In this document: positions 16,974-25,016 of the stretch, in pieces
Layout: each line of letters opens with the position of its first letter
Position numbering within the stretch: position 1 is the stretch's first letter
NCBI RefSeq assembly: GCF_002813295.1
Contig: NZ_PHUE01000001.1
Location: forward strand, 4,464,001-4,528,000
DNA from: Flavobacterium sp. 5
Lineage (GTDB): Bacteria > Bacteroidota > Bacteroidia > Flavobacteriales > Flavobacteriaceae
Direction of reading: 5' to 3'
DNA: 64,000 nucleotides
Notes under the pieces: generated by a model
Seen by the model: only the letters and a program-made list of their open reading frames with translations
What the model was told of the DNA's origin: nothing
The model's database searches: none
Program-made: the position numbers and the translations under genes

Positions 16974-17555
16974 TTATATTTTTAAAAAATTCTCTAAAAT
17001 TTTCTCTCCAACGTCACCACTTTTTTCAGGGTGAAATTGCGTTCCGTAGAAATTATTATTTTCTAAAGCTGAGGAATATTCTAATTCGTAATCCGTAGTA
17101 GCTATCGTTTCATCGCAAATTGGCGCATAAAAACTATGTACCAAATACATATATTCTTTTTCGGCAATTCCTTTAAAAAGATCAGATTTCAAGTTGTAAA
17201 TAGTATTCCAACCCATTTGAGGAACTTTTACTTTATTGGTAAACTTAATTACTTCAACATCAAAAATTCCTAAACCTTTGGTATCACCTTCTTCAGAATG
17301 GTTACACATCAATTGCATCCCCAAACAAATTCCAAAAACAGGCTGTTTTAATGTTGGGATCAAAGTGTCTAATCCGCTTTTCTTTAGCATCATCATTGCA
17401 TAACTCGCCTCTCCCACGCCTGGAAAAATAACTTTATCAGCAGATTTTATTTCCTCAGGATTATTACTCAAAACCGCTTTATATCCCAATCTTTCGATAG
17501 CGAACATAATACTTTGGATGTTTCCTGCTCCGTAATTTATAATTACTATTTTCAT
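16974..17555 (-). CDS. hisH: Imidazole glycerol phosphate synthase glutaminase subunit
   Basis: A 193-residue class I glutamine amidotransferase. The nucleophile cysteine is in VFGICLGMQLMCNHSEEG, the oxyanion region in FPGVGEASYAM, and the His-Glu pair in GTQFHPEKSGDVG. HisH hydrolyses glutamine and passes ammonia to HisF. It starts with MKIVIINYGAGNIQSI, typical of the family. The 74-bp gap to hisB contains an inverted repeat (17582-17617). Confidence 0.97.
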   Translation of the reverse strand: MKIVIINYGAGNIQSIMFAIERLGYKAVLSNNPEEIKSADKVIFPGVGEASYAMMMLKKSGLDTLIPTLKQPVFGICLGMQLMCNHSEEGDTKGLGIFDVEVIKFTNKVKVPQMGWNTIYNLKSDLFKGIAEKEYMYLVHSFYAPICDETIATTDYELEYSSALENNNFYGTQFHPEKSGDVGEKILENFLKI

Positions 17556-17581
17556 TAATTTTAGTTGTTAGTTGTTAGTAA

Positions 17582-17617
17582 TTGGTTGATAGTTGCATTC
17601 TAATAACTATCAACCAA
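17582..17617. repeat. 13-bp inverted repeat between hisB and hisH
   Basis: TTGGTTGATAGTT (17582-17594) and AACTATCAACCAA (17605-17617) are exact reverse complements around a 10-nt loop. No U-run follows in the direction of transcription, so it is more likely an mRNA-stabilising or repeat-derived hairpin than a terminator. Confidence 0.6.
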
Positions 17618-17629
17618 CAACCATAACCT

Positions 17630-18766
17630 TTATAGCATTCCTTTTGTACTAGGCAAAATCATTTTCTCAGTATCGCGTTTTACAGCAACTTTTATTGCTT
17701 TGGCGAAAGCCTTGAAAATAGCTTCAATTTTGTGATGTTCATTATCACCTTCGGCTTTGATGTTGATGTTTGCTTTGGCGCCATCCGAGAATGATTTGAA
17801 GAAGTGGAAAAACATCTCAGTAGGCATTTTACCAACCATTTCACGTTTAAATTCGGTTTCCCAAATCAACCAGTTTCTTCCTCCAAAGTCAATTGCTACT
17901 TGAGCCAAACAATCATCCATTGGTAAACAGAAACCGTAACGTTCAATACCTAATTTATTCCCTAATGCTTTTGCATAAACTTCACCCAGAGCAATAGCTG
18001 TATCTTCAATTGTGTGGTGCTCATCAACTTCTAAATCACCTTTTACTTTGATTTCTAAGTCCATTTGTCCGTGACGTGAAATTTGATCCAGCATATGGTC
18101 AAAAAATGCAATTCCTGTGTCAATTTTACTTTGTCCTGTTCCGTCTAAATTTAAATTGATGTAAATATCTGTTTCGTGTGTTTTTCTGGTAATTGAAGCT
18201 GTACGTGCTTCTAACTTTAAAAACTCGTATATTTTTTTCCAATCAGTAGATTGCAAAGCAATTGTTGCGTCTAATTCTTCTCTTTTAGTACTGATTTCTG
18301 TACTTCCATCTCCATCAGTAGTATTCATGAAAATGGCTTTGGCTCCTAAGTTTTTAGCCAGTTCAACATCCGTTAAACGGTCACCTAGCACAAATGAATT
18401 CGTCAAATCGTAATTTGGATTGTCAATATATTTAGTCAACATTCCTGTGCGAGGTTTGCGTGTAGGCGCATTGTCTTCTGGAAAAGAACGGTCTACAAAA
18501 ATATCATCAAATAAAACGCCTTCGTTTTCAAAAGCTCTTAAAATAAAATTTTGTGTTGGCCAAAAAGTATCTTCTGGAAAACTATCTGTTCCCAAGCCAT
18601 CTTGGTTGGTTACCATTGCCAATTCGTAATCCAATTCGGTAGCAATTTTAGCTAAATACTGAAATGCTTTTGGGTAAAATTCTAATTTATCTAAACTGTC
18701 TAATTGGTATCCTTCTGGTTCCAAAACAATCGTTCCATCACGATCTATAAAAAGTATTTTTTTCAT
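17630..18766 (-). CDS. hisB: Bifunctional histidinol-phosphatase / imidazoleglycerol-phosphate dehydratase
   Basis: A 378-residue fusion. The N-terminal HAD phosphatase has the DRDGTIV motif at residues 7-13 (FIDRDGT) and [11 protein letters not shown]. The C-terminal dehydratase (from about residue 185) has the repeated metal motifs [21 protein letters not shown] and [10 protein letters not shown]. It performs the dehydration of imidazole glycerol phosphate and the later histidinol phosphate dephosphorylation. It is 2 nt from hisC, implying translational coupling. The fused form is like that of enterobacteria and many Bacteroidota. Confidence 0.97.
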   Translation of the reverse strand: MKKILFIDRDGTIVLEPEGYQLDSLDKLEFYPKAFQYLAKIATELDYELAMVTNQDGLGTDSFPEDTFWPTQNFILRAFENEGVLFDDIFVDRSFPEDNAPTRKPRTGMLTKYIDNPNYDLTNSFVLGDRLTDVELAKNLGAKAIFMNTTDGDGSTEISTKREELDATIALQSTDWKKIYEFLKLEARTASITRKTHETDIYINLNLDGTGQSKIDTGIAFFDHMLDQISRHGQMDLEIKVKGDLEVDEHHTIEDTAIALGEVYAKALGNKLGIERYGFCLPMDDCLAQVAIDFGGRNWLIWETEFKREMVGKMPTEMFFHFFKSFSDGAKANINIKAEGDNEHHKIEAIFKAFAKAIKVAVKRDTEKMILPSTKGML

Positions 18767-18768
18767 TG

Positions 18769-19812
18769 TTATATAGCTAAAAGTGCCTCCATTAATTTTT
18801 TATTTTCTTCTACTGTTCCAATAGTCAAACGCAAAGTGTTTTCACATAGAGGTTGAGTAGTTCTGTTACGAATTACAATTCCTTTTTTAATTAATTCATC
18901 ATAACGTTTATTAGCGTTATCCACTTTTATCAAAATGAAATTCGCTTCGGTTGGATAAATTTTTTCTACAAAAGATACTTTATCTAAAACTGAAAGTAAT
19001 TCGGTTCTTTGTGCTATGATTGAGGCAATTTCGTTTGAAATTTTAACTTCATCACTCAAACGTTCCAAAGCACGAAGTTGTGTCAATTCGTTTACGTTAT
19101 ATGGTGGTTTGATTTTGTTCAATACCGTAATTACTTCTGTAGATGCATAGCAAACTCCTAAACGAATTCCTGCCAAACCATACGCTTTTGATAAAGTTTG
19201 TGTGATAATCAAATTTGGATATTGATCTAGTTTCTGTAACCAGCCTTCTTTATCTGAAAAATCAATATACGCTTCGTCAATTACAACAAAACCATTGAAT
19301 TTCTCTAATAAAGTTGTTACGCTTTCTGTTGAAAAAGAATTTCCCGTTGGGTTGTTTGGTGAACATAAAAAGATAATTTTGGTATTAGCATCAACTGTAT
19401 CTAAAATTTTCTCAATTTGTGGCTGAAAATTAGTTGAAAGTAATACTTCTCTATTTTCAACAGCATTGATATTAGCCAAAACACTATACATTCCATAAGT
19501 TGGTGGCAATGAAATAATGTTATCAATTTTTGGCTCACAAAAAGCTCTGAATAATAAATCTAAAACCTCATCACTTCCGTTTCCTAAAAGGATTTGTTTT
19601 GGATTTACATTTTTCATTTTACCCAAAACTACTTTTACATTACCCTGTTGTGGATCAGGATAACGGTTTACTCCGTTTTGATATGGATTTTCATTGGCAT
19701 CCAAAAAAATCATATCTGCTGTATCAAAATCCTCAAACTCATCACGAGCTGAAGAATAAGGCTTTAATTTTTTGACGTTTTCACGTACTATGGTGTTTAT
19801 ATCGAAAGTCAT
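18769..19812 (-). CDS. hisC: Histidinol-phosphate aminotransferase
   Basis: A 347-residue fold-type I PLP aminotransferase. The PLP lysine is in [15 protein letters not shown], and the substrate and cofactor regions [19 protein letters not shown] and [11 protein letters not shown] are typical of HisC. It transfers an amino group from glutamate to imidazole acetol phosphate. It lies 11 nt after hisD and 2 nt before hisB. Confidence 0.97.
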   Translation of the reverse strand: MTFDINTIVRENVKKLKPYSSARDEFEDFDTADMIFLDANENPYQNGVNRYPDPQQGNVKVVLGKMKNVNPKQILLGNGSDEVLDLLFRAFCEPKIDNIISLPPTYGMYSVLANINAVENREVLLSTNFQPQIEKILDTVDANTKIIFLCSPNNPTGNSFSTESVTTLLEKFNGFVVIDEAYIDFSDKEGWLQKLDQYPNLIITQTLSKAYGLAGIRLGVCYASTEVITVLNKIKPPYNVNELTQLRALERLSDEVKISNEIASIIAQRTELLSVLDKVSFVEKIYPTEANFILIKVDNANKRYDELIKKGIVIRNRTTQPLCENTLRLTIGTVEENKKLMEALLAI

Positions 19813-19823
19813 TTCTTGAATCT

Positions 19824-21110
19824 TTAATTTTTTAAATCTTTTAATCGCAAGGTAACGGCATTTTTATGAGCCTGTAATCCTTCGGCTTCAGCCATTAATT
19901 CAATAGCTGGACCGATATTTTGAATACCTTTTGGACTTATTTTCTGAAAAGTCATTGATTTTAAAAAGCTATCCAGATTTACACCACTGTAATTCTTAGC
20001 ATATCCATTCGTTGGTAACGTATGATTAGTTCCAGAAGCATAATCTCCTGCACTTTCTGGAGTATAATTTCCAATAAAGACAGAACCTGCATTTCCAATG
20101 TTGTTTACATAAAAGTCTTCATCTTTAGTACAAATGATAAAATGTTCTGGGCCATATTCATCGATTAGCTCTAATGCAACTGCATCATTTTCAACATAAA
20201 TCAATTTAGAATTATCAATCGCTTTTTGAGCAATTTCTTTTCTTGGAAGAACTTCTAATTGTGTTTGGACTTCTTTTTCCACTTCGTCAATCAATTCCTT
20301 TGATGTTGAAACTAAAATTACCTGACTATCAGTCCCATGTTCTGCTTGAGATAATAAATCGGAGGCGATAAAAGCAGGAACTGCAGTATCATCAGCTACA
20401 ATTAATAATTCAGAAGGTCCAGCTGGCATATCAATAGCAACACCAAATTGAGTTGCTAATTGCTTTGCTACTGTTACAAATTGATTTCCAGGACCAAATA
20501 TTTTGTACACTTTTGGGATTAATTCAGTTCCAAAAGTCATTCCTGCAATGGCTTGAATACCTCCAACTTTTAATATTTTGGTCACTCCACATAAATAAGC
20601 AGCGTATAAAATAGCTGGATTTATGTTTCCTTGTTTGTCTGGTGGTGAACATAAAACAATTTCTCTACAACCTGCTAGTTTTGCAGGAACAGCTAACATT
20701 AATACCGTTGAAAATAAAGGTGCTGTTCCGCCTGGAATGTATAAGCCAATTTTTTGAATCGGTCTTTTTTCTTGCCAGCAGTTAACACCGTCAGTAGTTT
20801 CTACTGTGATTGGGTTTGTTTTTTGAGCAGCGTGAAACTTTTCAATATTTGATTTGGCTAATTGAATGGCATCTTTTAGCTCTTTTGAAATCATTGCAAT
20901 TGCAGTTGCAATTTCCGTTTGTGAAACTTCTAACACAGGAACTGAAACTCCATCAAAAAGCGAAGTATATTTTGCAACAGCAAAGTCACCTTTTGATTGT
21001 ACTTCTTTAAAGATTCCCTTAACAGTAGATTCAATATCATCAACTGTTTTAGTTGGTCTCTCTAAAATAGCTGACCAAGTTTCTGGTTTTGGATTGTATA
21101 TTTTATTCAT
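19824..21110 (-). CDS. hisD: Histidinol dehydrogenase
   Basis: A 428-residue enzyme of the usual HisD length. Recognisable segments include GLYIPGGTAPLFSTVLML, KIFGPGNQFVTVAKQ, MPAGPSELLIVAD and the zinc/catalytic region EHGTDSQ with YGPEHFI. It oxidises histidinol to histidine with two NAD, the last two steps of the pathway. The start MNKIYNPKPETW at 21110 lies 62 nt after hisG. Confidence 0.97.
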   Translation of the reverse strand: MNKIYNPKPETWSAILERPTKTVDDIESTVKGIFKEVQSKGDFAVAKYTSLFDGVSVPVLEVSQTEIATAIAMISKELKDAIQLAKSNIEKFHAAQKTNPITVETTDGVNCWQEKRPIQKIGLYIPGGTAPLFSTVLMLAVPAKLAGCREIVLCSPPDKQGNINPAILYAAYLCGVTKILKVGGIQAIAGMTFGTELIPKVYKIFGPGNQFVTVAKQLATQFGVAIDMPAGPSELLIVADDTAVPAFIASDLLSQAEHGTDSQVILVSTSKELIDEVEKEVQTQLEVLPRKEIAQKAIDNSKLIYVENDAVALELIDEYGPEHFIICTKDEDFYVNNIGNAGSVFIGNYTPESAGDYASGTNHTLPTNGYAKNYSGVNLDSFLKSMTFQKISPKGIQNIGPAIELMAEAEGLQAHKNAVTLRLKDLKN

Positions 21111-21172
21111 TGTTTTTAGTTTAAGGTTTCAAGTTTGCACTTAATACTTCTTACTTAATGCTTACGACTTAG

Positions 21173-22030
21173 TTATAGTACCATTTTCTCGATTGGACAA
21201 ACTAGGATTCCTTCGGCTCCTACTTCTTTTAATTGGTCTATTACTTCCCAGAAAGTATCTTTGTCAATTACTGAGTGCACACTACTCCAACCTTCTTGTG
21301 CTAAAGGTAAAACCGTTAAACTTCTTAGAACTGGAAGGATTTTTCCAACTGCATCAATCTTATCATTTGGAACGTTCATCAAAATATATTTTGACTTTCT
21401 TGCTCTTAATACTGATTCGATTCTGAATTTTAAGGTGTTGATTATTTTTTGAGATTCAGGACTTACTTTTGGAGAAACCGCTAATACCGCTTCACTTTTA
21501 AAAATAACCTCAACCTCTTTTAAATTATTTTTAAAAAGAGTACTTCCGCTGGATACGATATCAACAATTGCATCTGCTAACCCTATGTTTGGTGCAATTT
21601 CTACTGAACCTGATATTTGGTGAATATCAACTGTTATTCCTTTAGAATTAAAATAATCAAGCACTGTGTTTGGATAAGAAGTAGCGATACGCATACCATC
21701 TAAATCCTTAACAGATTTGTAATTAAAAGCTTTAGGAACAGCTACAGATACTTTGCATTTTGAAAAACCTAATTTTTGAATTACTTCAATGTTTTTTCCT
21801 TTTTCAACCAATAAATTATCTCCAACAATAGCAATATCTACTACACCGTCGATTAGGTATTGAGGGATATCGGAATTTCGTAAATATAAAACCTCCAAAG
21901 GGAAATTAGAAGCTTCTGCTTTTAATTGATCTATTCCATTATCAATTGAGATTCCGGCGTCTTTTAGAATTTGAATGCTTTCTTCGTTTAAACGGCCAGA
22001 TTTTTGAATTGCAATTTTAAGTGTACTCAT
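21173..22030 (-). CDS. hisG: ATP phosphoribosyltransferase (long, HisG_L form)
   Basis: A 285-residue long-form HisG with the C-terminal ACT-like regulatory domain (VPNDKIDAVGKILPVLRSLTVLPLAQEG), which binds histidine for feedback inhibition. The catalytic domain starts MSTLKIAIQKSGRLNEESIQIL and has ATSYPNTVLDYF and DIVSSGSTLFKN. It makes PR-ATP from ATP and PRPP, the first committed step. As the first structural gene it sits directly downstream of the leader peptide and attenuator at 22087-22208. Confidence 0.97.
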   Translation of the reverse strand: MSTLKIAIQKSGRLNEESIQILKDAGISIDNGIDQLKAEASNFPLEVLYLRNSDIPQYLIDGVVDIAIVGDNLLVEKGKNIEVIQKLGFSKCKVSVAVPKAFNYKSVKDLDGMRIATSYPNTVLDYFNSKGITVDIHQISGSVEIAPNIGLADAIVDIVSSGSTLFKNNLKEVEVIFKSEAVLAVSPKVSPESQKIINTLKFRIESVLRARKSKYILMNVPNDKIDAVGKILPVLRSLTVLPLAQEGWSSVHSVIDKDTFWEVIDQLKEVGAEGILVCPIEKMVL

Positions 22031-22086
22031 TTTGTAGTTGTTTTGTTTGTAGTTTTTGAATTAATGTTTGAGTACAAAGAATAGGT

Positions 22087-22120
22087 AATAAAAAACCCGC
22101 TTGATGTACTCAAACGGGTT
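22087..22120 (-). terminator. his operon attenuator (intrinsic terminator)
   Basis: On the minus strand AACCCGTTTGA (22120-22110) pairs with TCAAGCGGGTT (22104-22094) through a 5-nt loop, and TTTTTATT follows (22093-22087). The 5' arm contains CGTTTGAG, which can instead pair with CTCAAGCG at 22165-22158 in the leader-peptide coding region. The two pairings exclude each other, as needed for attenuation control of hisG expression. Confidence 0.85.
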
Positions 22121-22148
22121 TAGACTATTGTGATTTACACGCATATCA

Positions 22149-22208
22149 TTAACACATCGCTTGAGAGCAATTATGAGAATGATGATGATGTAATTGAATT
22201 GATAACAT
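22149..22208 (-). CDS. hisL: his leader peptide (19 residues, histidine-rich)
   Basis: Reading the minus strand from ATG at 22208 gives MLSIQLHHHHSHNCSQAMC and a TAA stop. Four consecutive His codons and a fifth after Ser make an unmistakable stall sequence for histidine starvation. It lies 36 nt downstream of a TATATTTG promoter box and 118 nt upstream of hisG. The coding sequence includes CTCAAGCG, the antiterminator strand. With plentiful His-tRNA the ribosome reaches the stop codon and covers that strand, so the terminator forms; stalled on the His codons it leaves the strand free. The gene is short enough to be missed by automatic gene finders. The function is inferred from sequence only. 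Confidence 0.88.
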   Translation of the reverse strand: MLSIQLHHHHSHNCSQAMC

Positions 22209-22244
22209 AACTTTATAAAATTAGATAACTCTTTGTTTCTTTTG

Positions 22245-22276
22245 CAAATATAGAGCATAAATTAATAATAATCCAA
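22245..22276 (-). promoter_or_regulatory. his operon promoter
   Basis: On the minus strand TTG (22276-22274) is followed after 21 nt by TATATTTG (22252-22245), matching the Flavobacterium -33/-7 consensus TTG-N17-23-TAnnTTTG. Transcription should begin near 22239, about 30 nt before the leader peptide ATG. Confidence 0.65.
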
Positions 22277-22355
22277 TTTTTATTTTAACGTTTGGTCAAA
22301 TATTTGTTAAATTAAAGTTTAGAAAATAATTAATATGCAAAACTGAAATAAAATA

Positions 22356-22405
22356 AAAACACCTAAGAGATATTGCTTTTTATTACAGTACCTAATAGGT
22401 GTTTT
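22356..22405 (-). terminator. Probable pckA terminator
   Basis: AAAACACCTA (22356-22365) and TAGGTGTTTT (22396-22405) form a 10-bp stem with a 30-nt AT-rich loop, 36 nt past the pckA stop. On the minus strand it is followed by TATTTTATTT. The large loop makes it a moderate call. Confidence 0.5.
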
Positions 22406-22440
22406 AAACCAACTTTAAAAATAATTACTATTAACTGCGA

Positions 22441-24060
22441 CTAACTTAAAACTGGTTCTAAACAAGGTCCAGCTGCGACTAAGCGTTTTCCTTCTTCAGT
22501 GTCAGTGTATTGTTCAAAATTTTTGATGTAGCGAGCAGATAAATCTTTTGCTTTAGTTTCCCATTCTTCAACATCTTTATAGGTGTTTCTTGGGTCTAAA
22601 ATTCCTTCACTAACATTTGTTAATGCTGTTGGAATAGTAAGGTTTAAAAATGGAACAGTCGTTGTTGCTACGGTATCGATCTCACTGTTAATAATTGCAT
22701 CAATAATCGCTCTTGTGTTTTTAAGAGAAATTCTTTTCCCTGTTCCATTCCAACCTGTATTTACTAAGTATGCTTTTGCACCATGTTCTTTCATTTTTCC
22801 GATCAATGTTTTAGAATACATTGTTGGGTGTAATGTTAAGAAAGCTTCACCAAACGCTGGAGAGAAAGATGGTTCTGGAGTTGTAATTCCTCTTTCAGTT
22901 CCTGCTAATTTAGAAGTATATCCGCATAAAAAGTGGTATTGTGCTTGATCTTCATCTAAGATAGATACAGGAGGCAGTACTCCAAATGCATCTGCAGAAA
23001 GATAAATGATTTTTTTAGCATGCCCAGCTTTTGATGGCAATACAATCTTATTTATATGATAAATTGGGTAAGATACTCTTGAGTTTTCTGTAATTGAGTG
23101 ATCGTAATAATCAATTTCGCCATATTCATCTACGATAACATTTTCTAATAAAGCATCTCTTTTGATAGCTCTCCAGATATCTGGTTCATTTTCTTCAGAT
23201 AAGTCAATTACTTTAGCATAACAGCCACCTTCATAATTAAATACCCCATTGTTATCCCATCCGTGTTCGTCATCACCAATTAAATATCTTTTTGGATCTG
23301 CAGAAAGTGTAGTTTTTCCTGTTCCTGAAAGCCCGAAGAATACGGCAACGTCTCCTTTTTCGCCAACATTAGCAGAACAGTGCATAGATGCCATTCCTTT
23401 TAATGGTAAGTAGTAGTTCATCATAGAGAACATTCCTTTTTTCATCTCACCTCCGTACCAAGTGCCACCAATAATCTGAATTTTTTCGGTAAGGTTAAAA
23501 ACTACAAAGTTTTCTGAGTTTAATCCTTGCTCTCTCCAATTTGGATTTATAGTTTTTGAACCGTTCATTACAATGAAATCTGGTTGTCCAAAGTTTTCCA
23601 ATTCGTAATTTGATGGTCTGATAAACATATTAGTTACAAAGTGTGCCTGCCAAGCTACTTCCATTACAAAACGAACTTTAAGTCTTGTGTCTGCATTTGT
23701 TCCGCAAAATGCATCTACTACATATAGTTTTGGTGATGTAGAAAGTTGTTTTAAAACTAATCCTTTCAACTCATCATAAATTCCTTGAGTGGTTGGAAAA
23801 TTTACTTTGTCATCCCAATAGATAGTATCTTTTGAAACTGCGTCTTTAACAATATATCTGTCTTTAGGTGAACGTCCTGTAAAAACACCAGTTTTTACGG
23901 CAACAGCACCTGTATCAGTTAAAGCACCTTTTTCATATCCTTTTCTTTTATTAGAAACTTCAGCTTTGAATAATTCTTCATAAGATGGATTATATACTAC
24001 TTCGTGGTAGCCAGTAATACCTAAATTATGTAATTCCTGAATGATTTTGATGTTTTTCAT
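22441..24060 (-). CDS. pckA: Phosphoenolpyruvate carboxykinase (ATP)
   Basis: A 539-residue ATP-type PEPCK, full length for the family. The kinase loop GLSGTGKT lies at residues 243-250, followed by TTLSADP, and the metal-binding region [18 protein letters not shown] is typical. [13 protein letters not shown] near residue 62 binds oxaloacetate. It converts oxaloacetate plus ATP to PEP, CO2 and ADP in gluconeogenesis or anaplerotic exchange. It is monocistronic, with an own promoter box at 24103 and, further upstream, the 21-bp tandem array. Confidence 0.98.
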   Translation of the reverse strand: MKNIKIIQELHNLGITGYHEVVYNPSYEELFKAEVSNKRKGYEKGALTDTGAVAVKTGVFTGRSPKDRYIVKDAVSKDTIYWDDKVNFPTTQGIYDELKGLVLKQLSTSPKLYVVDAFCGTNADTRLKVRFVMEVAWQAHFVTNMFIRPSNYELENFGQPDFIVMNGSKTINPNWREQGLNSENFVVFNLTEKIQIIGGTWYGGEMKKGMFSMMNYYLPLKGMASMHCSANVGEKGDVAVFFGLSGTGKTTLSADPKRYLIGDDEHGWDNNGVFNYEGGCYAKVIDLSEENEPDIWRAIKRDALLENVIVDEYGEIDYYDHSITENSRVSYPIYHINKIVLPSKAGHAKKIIYLSADAFGVLPPVSILDEDQAQYHFLCGYTSKLAGTERGITTPEPSFSPAFGEAFLTLHPTMYSKTLIGKMKEHGAKAYLVNTGWNGTGKRISLKNTRAIIDAIINSEIDTVATTTVPFLNLTIPTALTNVSEGILDPRNTYKDVEEWETKAKDLSARYIKNFEQYTDTEEGKRLVAAGPCLEPVLS

Positions 24061-24102
24061 AATGTGTGTATTTTATTATAATTTGATGTTTGATTTCTGT
24101 AT

Positions 24103-24110
24103 CAAATTTA
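24103..24110 (-). promoter_or_regulatory. -7 box for pckA
   Basis: The minus strand reads TAAATTTG, a perfect TAnnTTTG match, 42 nt ahead of the pckA ATG. The -33 position is T-rich without a clear TTTG at the usual spacing. Confidence 0.55.
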
Positions 24111-24465
24111 CTTCGGATAGAAACAAAAAAAACTGATTTTTATCATGTTTTGAAGAAAAATATGCGCAAACGTTTTCGGTTTTAGTACTGTTTTACAAAG
24201 AGATAGGATTGTCTTTTTAAGTAATTGATTGTTGTGATGTCGTTTTAGTTTTTTATAGATAAAATAAATTAAAAACTGATTTTTCTGATATAAAGTTACC
24301 TAAAAAAATAATTCAGATATGTTATATTTTCATTAAAAAACGATTAGTATTGTTTTTTTTCTTTAAAATTTTGTGGGTGTTTTTTTTAATCTGAATTCGA
24401 TTGTACTTAAATTATAAGGAGAGAAGGTCTGTCTTTCTCTTTGTACTCTTAGAATACTGTTTGAG
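24111..24465. other. AT-rich upstream region of pckA without genes
   Basis: About 355 bp with no supported open frame, no palindrome of note and long A/T runs. It separates the pckA promoter box from the tandem array. The last 20 bases before 24466 look like a decayed extra array unit. Confidence 0.5.
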
Positions 24466-24888
24466 CCTACATTTTGCTTCAAGTTGCCTCCAAAAGATAT
24501 AGTAGCGCCTATCTAAACTATAGGCGAGCCTACCTTTCTGGTAGGCTCGCCTGCCTAAACTGTAAGTGTGCCTATCAAAGTTATTGGTTCGCCTATAAAA
24601 AACATAGGTAGACTTACAAAAACAATAGGTATATCTACCATATTGATAGGTGCTCCTTTCAAAACCAAAGGCTTACCACATTAATATTATACCGTACCTA
24701 AACAGTTAATAGGGATCTCCTTTAAAATCAAATGCAATAGCTTTAAAATAGTGAGGTGTTCCTATCGATTTTGAAGGTGATGCCTAACAAAACTAAAGGA
24801 GAACCTTTGAAAATTAAAGGAAAGCCTATCGAAAAAATAGGTTATGCGTAAGAAATTGAGAGGCGAGCCTTAATATTAGTATGGCTCG
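24466..24888. repeat. Tandem array of about 20 degenerate units with 21-bp period
   Basis: CCT-type unit starts occur at 24466, 24487, 24508, 24529, 24550, 24571, 24592, 24613, 24634, 24655, 24676, 24697, 24719, 24740, 24761, 24783, 24804, 24825, 24846 and 24868: sixteen steps of 21 bp and three of 22. The unit consensus is CCTATCAAAA, two variable bases, ATAGG and a variable 4-nt spacer, so most units are themselves small inverted repeats (CCTAT...ATAGG). Units differ at many positions while keeping phase. In one frame a unit would encode P-I-K-x-I-G-x, but stop codons and 22-bp units break all long frames, so it is treated as non-coding. It lies between the E1 gene's terminator and pckA. 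Confidence 0.85.
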
Positions 24889-24903
24889 GTATTTTATCCA
24901 AAA

Positions 24904-24939
24904 ATAAAACCAGACTCTTTTTAGATAGTCTGGTTTTAT
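24904..24939 (-). terminator. Terminator of the 2-oxoacid dehydrogenase gene
   Basis: ATAAAACCAGACT (24904-24916) and AGTCTGGTTTTAT (24927-24939) form an exact 13-bp stem with a 10-nt loop. On the minus strand it is followed by TTTTTGG, about 80 nt past the stop at 25017. Confidence 0.8.
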
Positions 24940-25016
24940 TATACCAATGAATTTATGTTTTAGTTCAAAATAGATACGGATTGCAGTCTGTGTCTTTATT
25001 AATATTGTAATCAGTG

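Noticed and set aside
22061..22258. Minus-strand frame of 65 codons upstream of hisG
   Set aside because: It reads through the leader region out of frame with the His codons, giving Ile-rich sequence, and crosses the terminator. The 19-codon leader frame explains the region better.
24413..24678. Minus-strand stop-free stretch through the 21-bp array
   Set aside because: It has no ATG, GTG or TTG start that looks used and its composition follows the repeat unit, so it is an effect of the 21-bp period rather than a gene.
24466..24888. CRISPR array as an explanation of the periodic region
   Set aside because: Units are 21 bp with no separation into an invariant repeat and unique spacers of 30 or more bp, and no cas gene is present.
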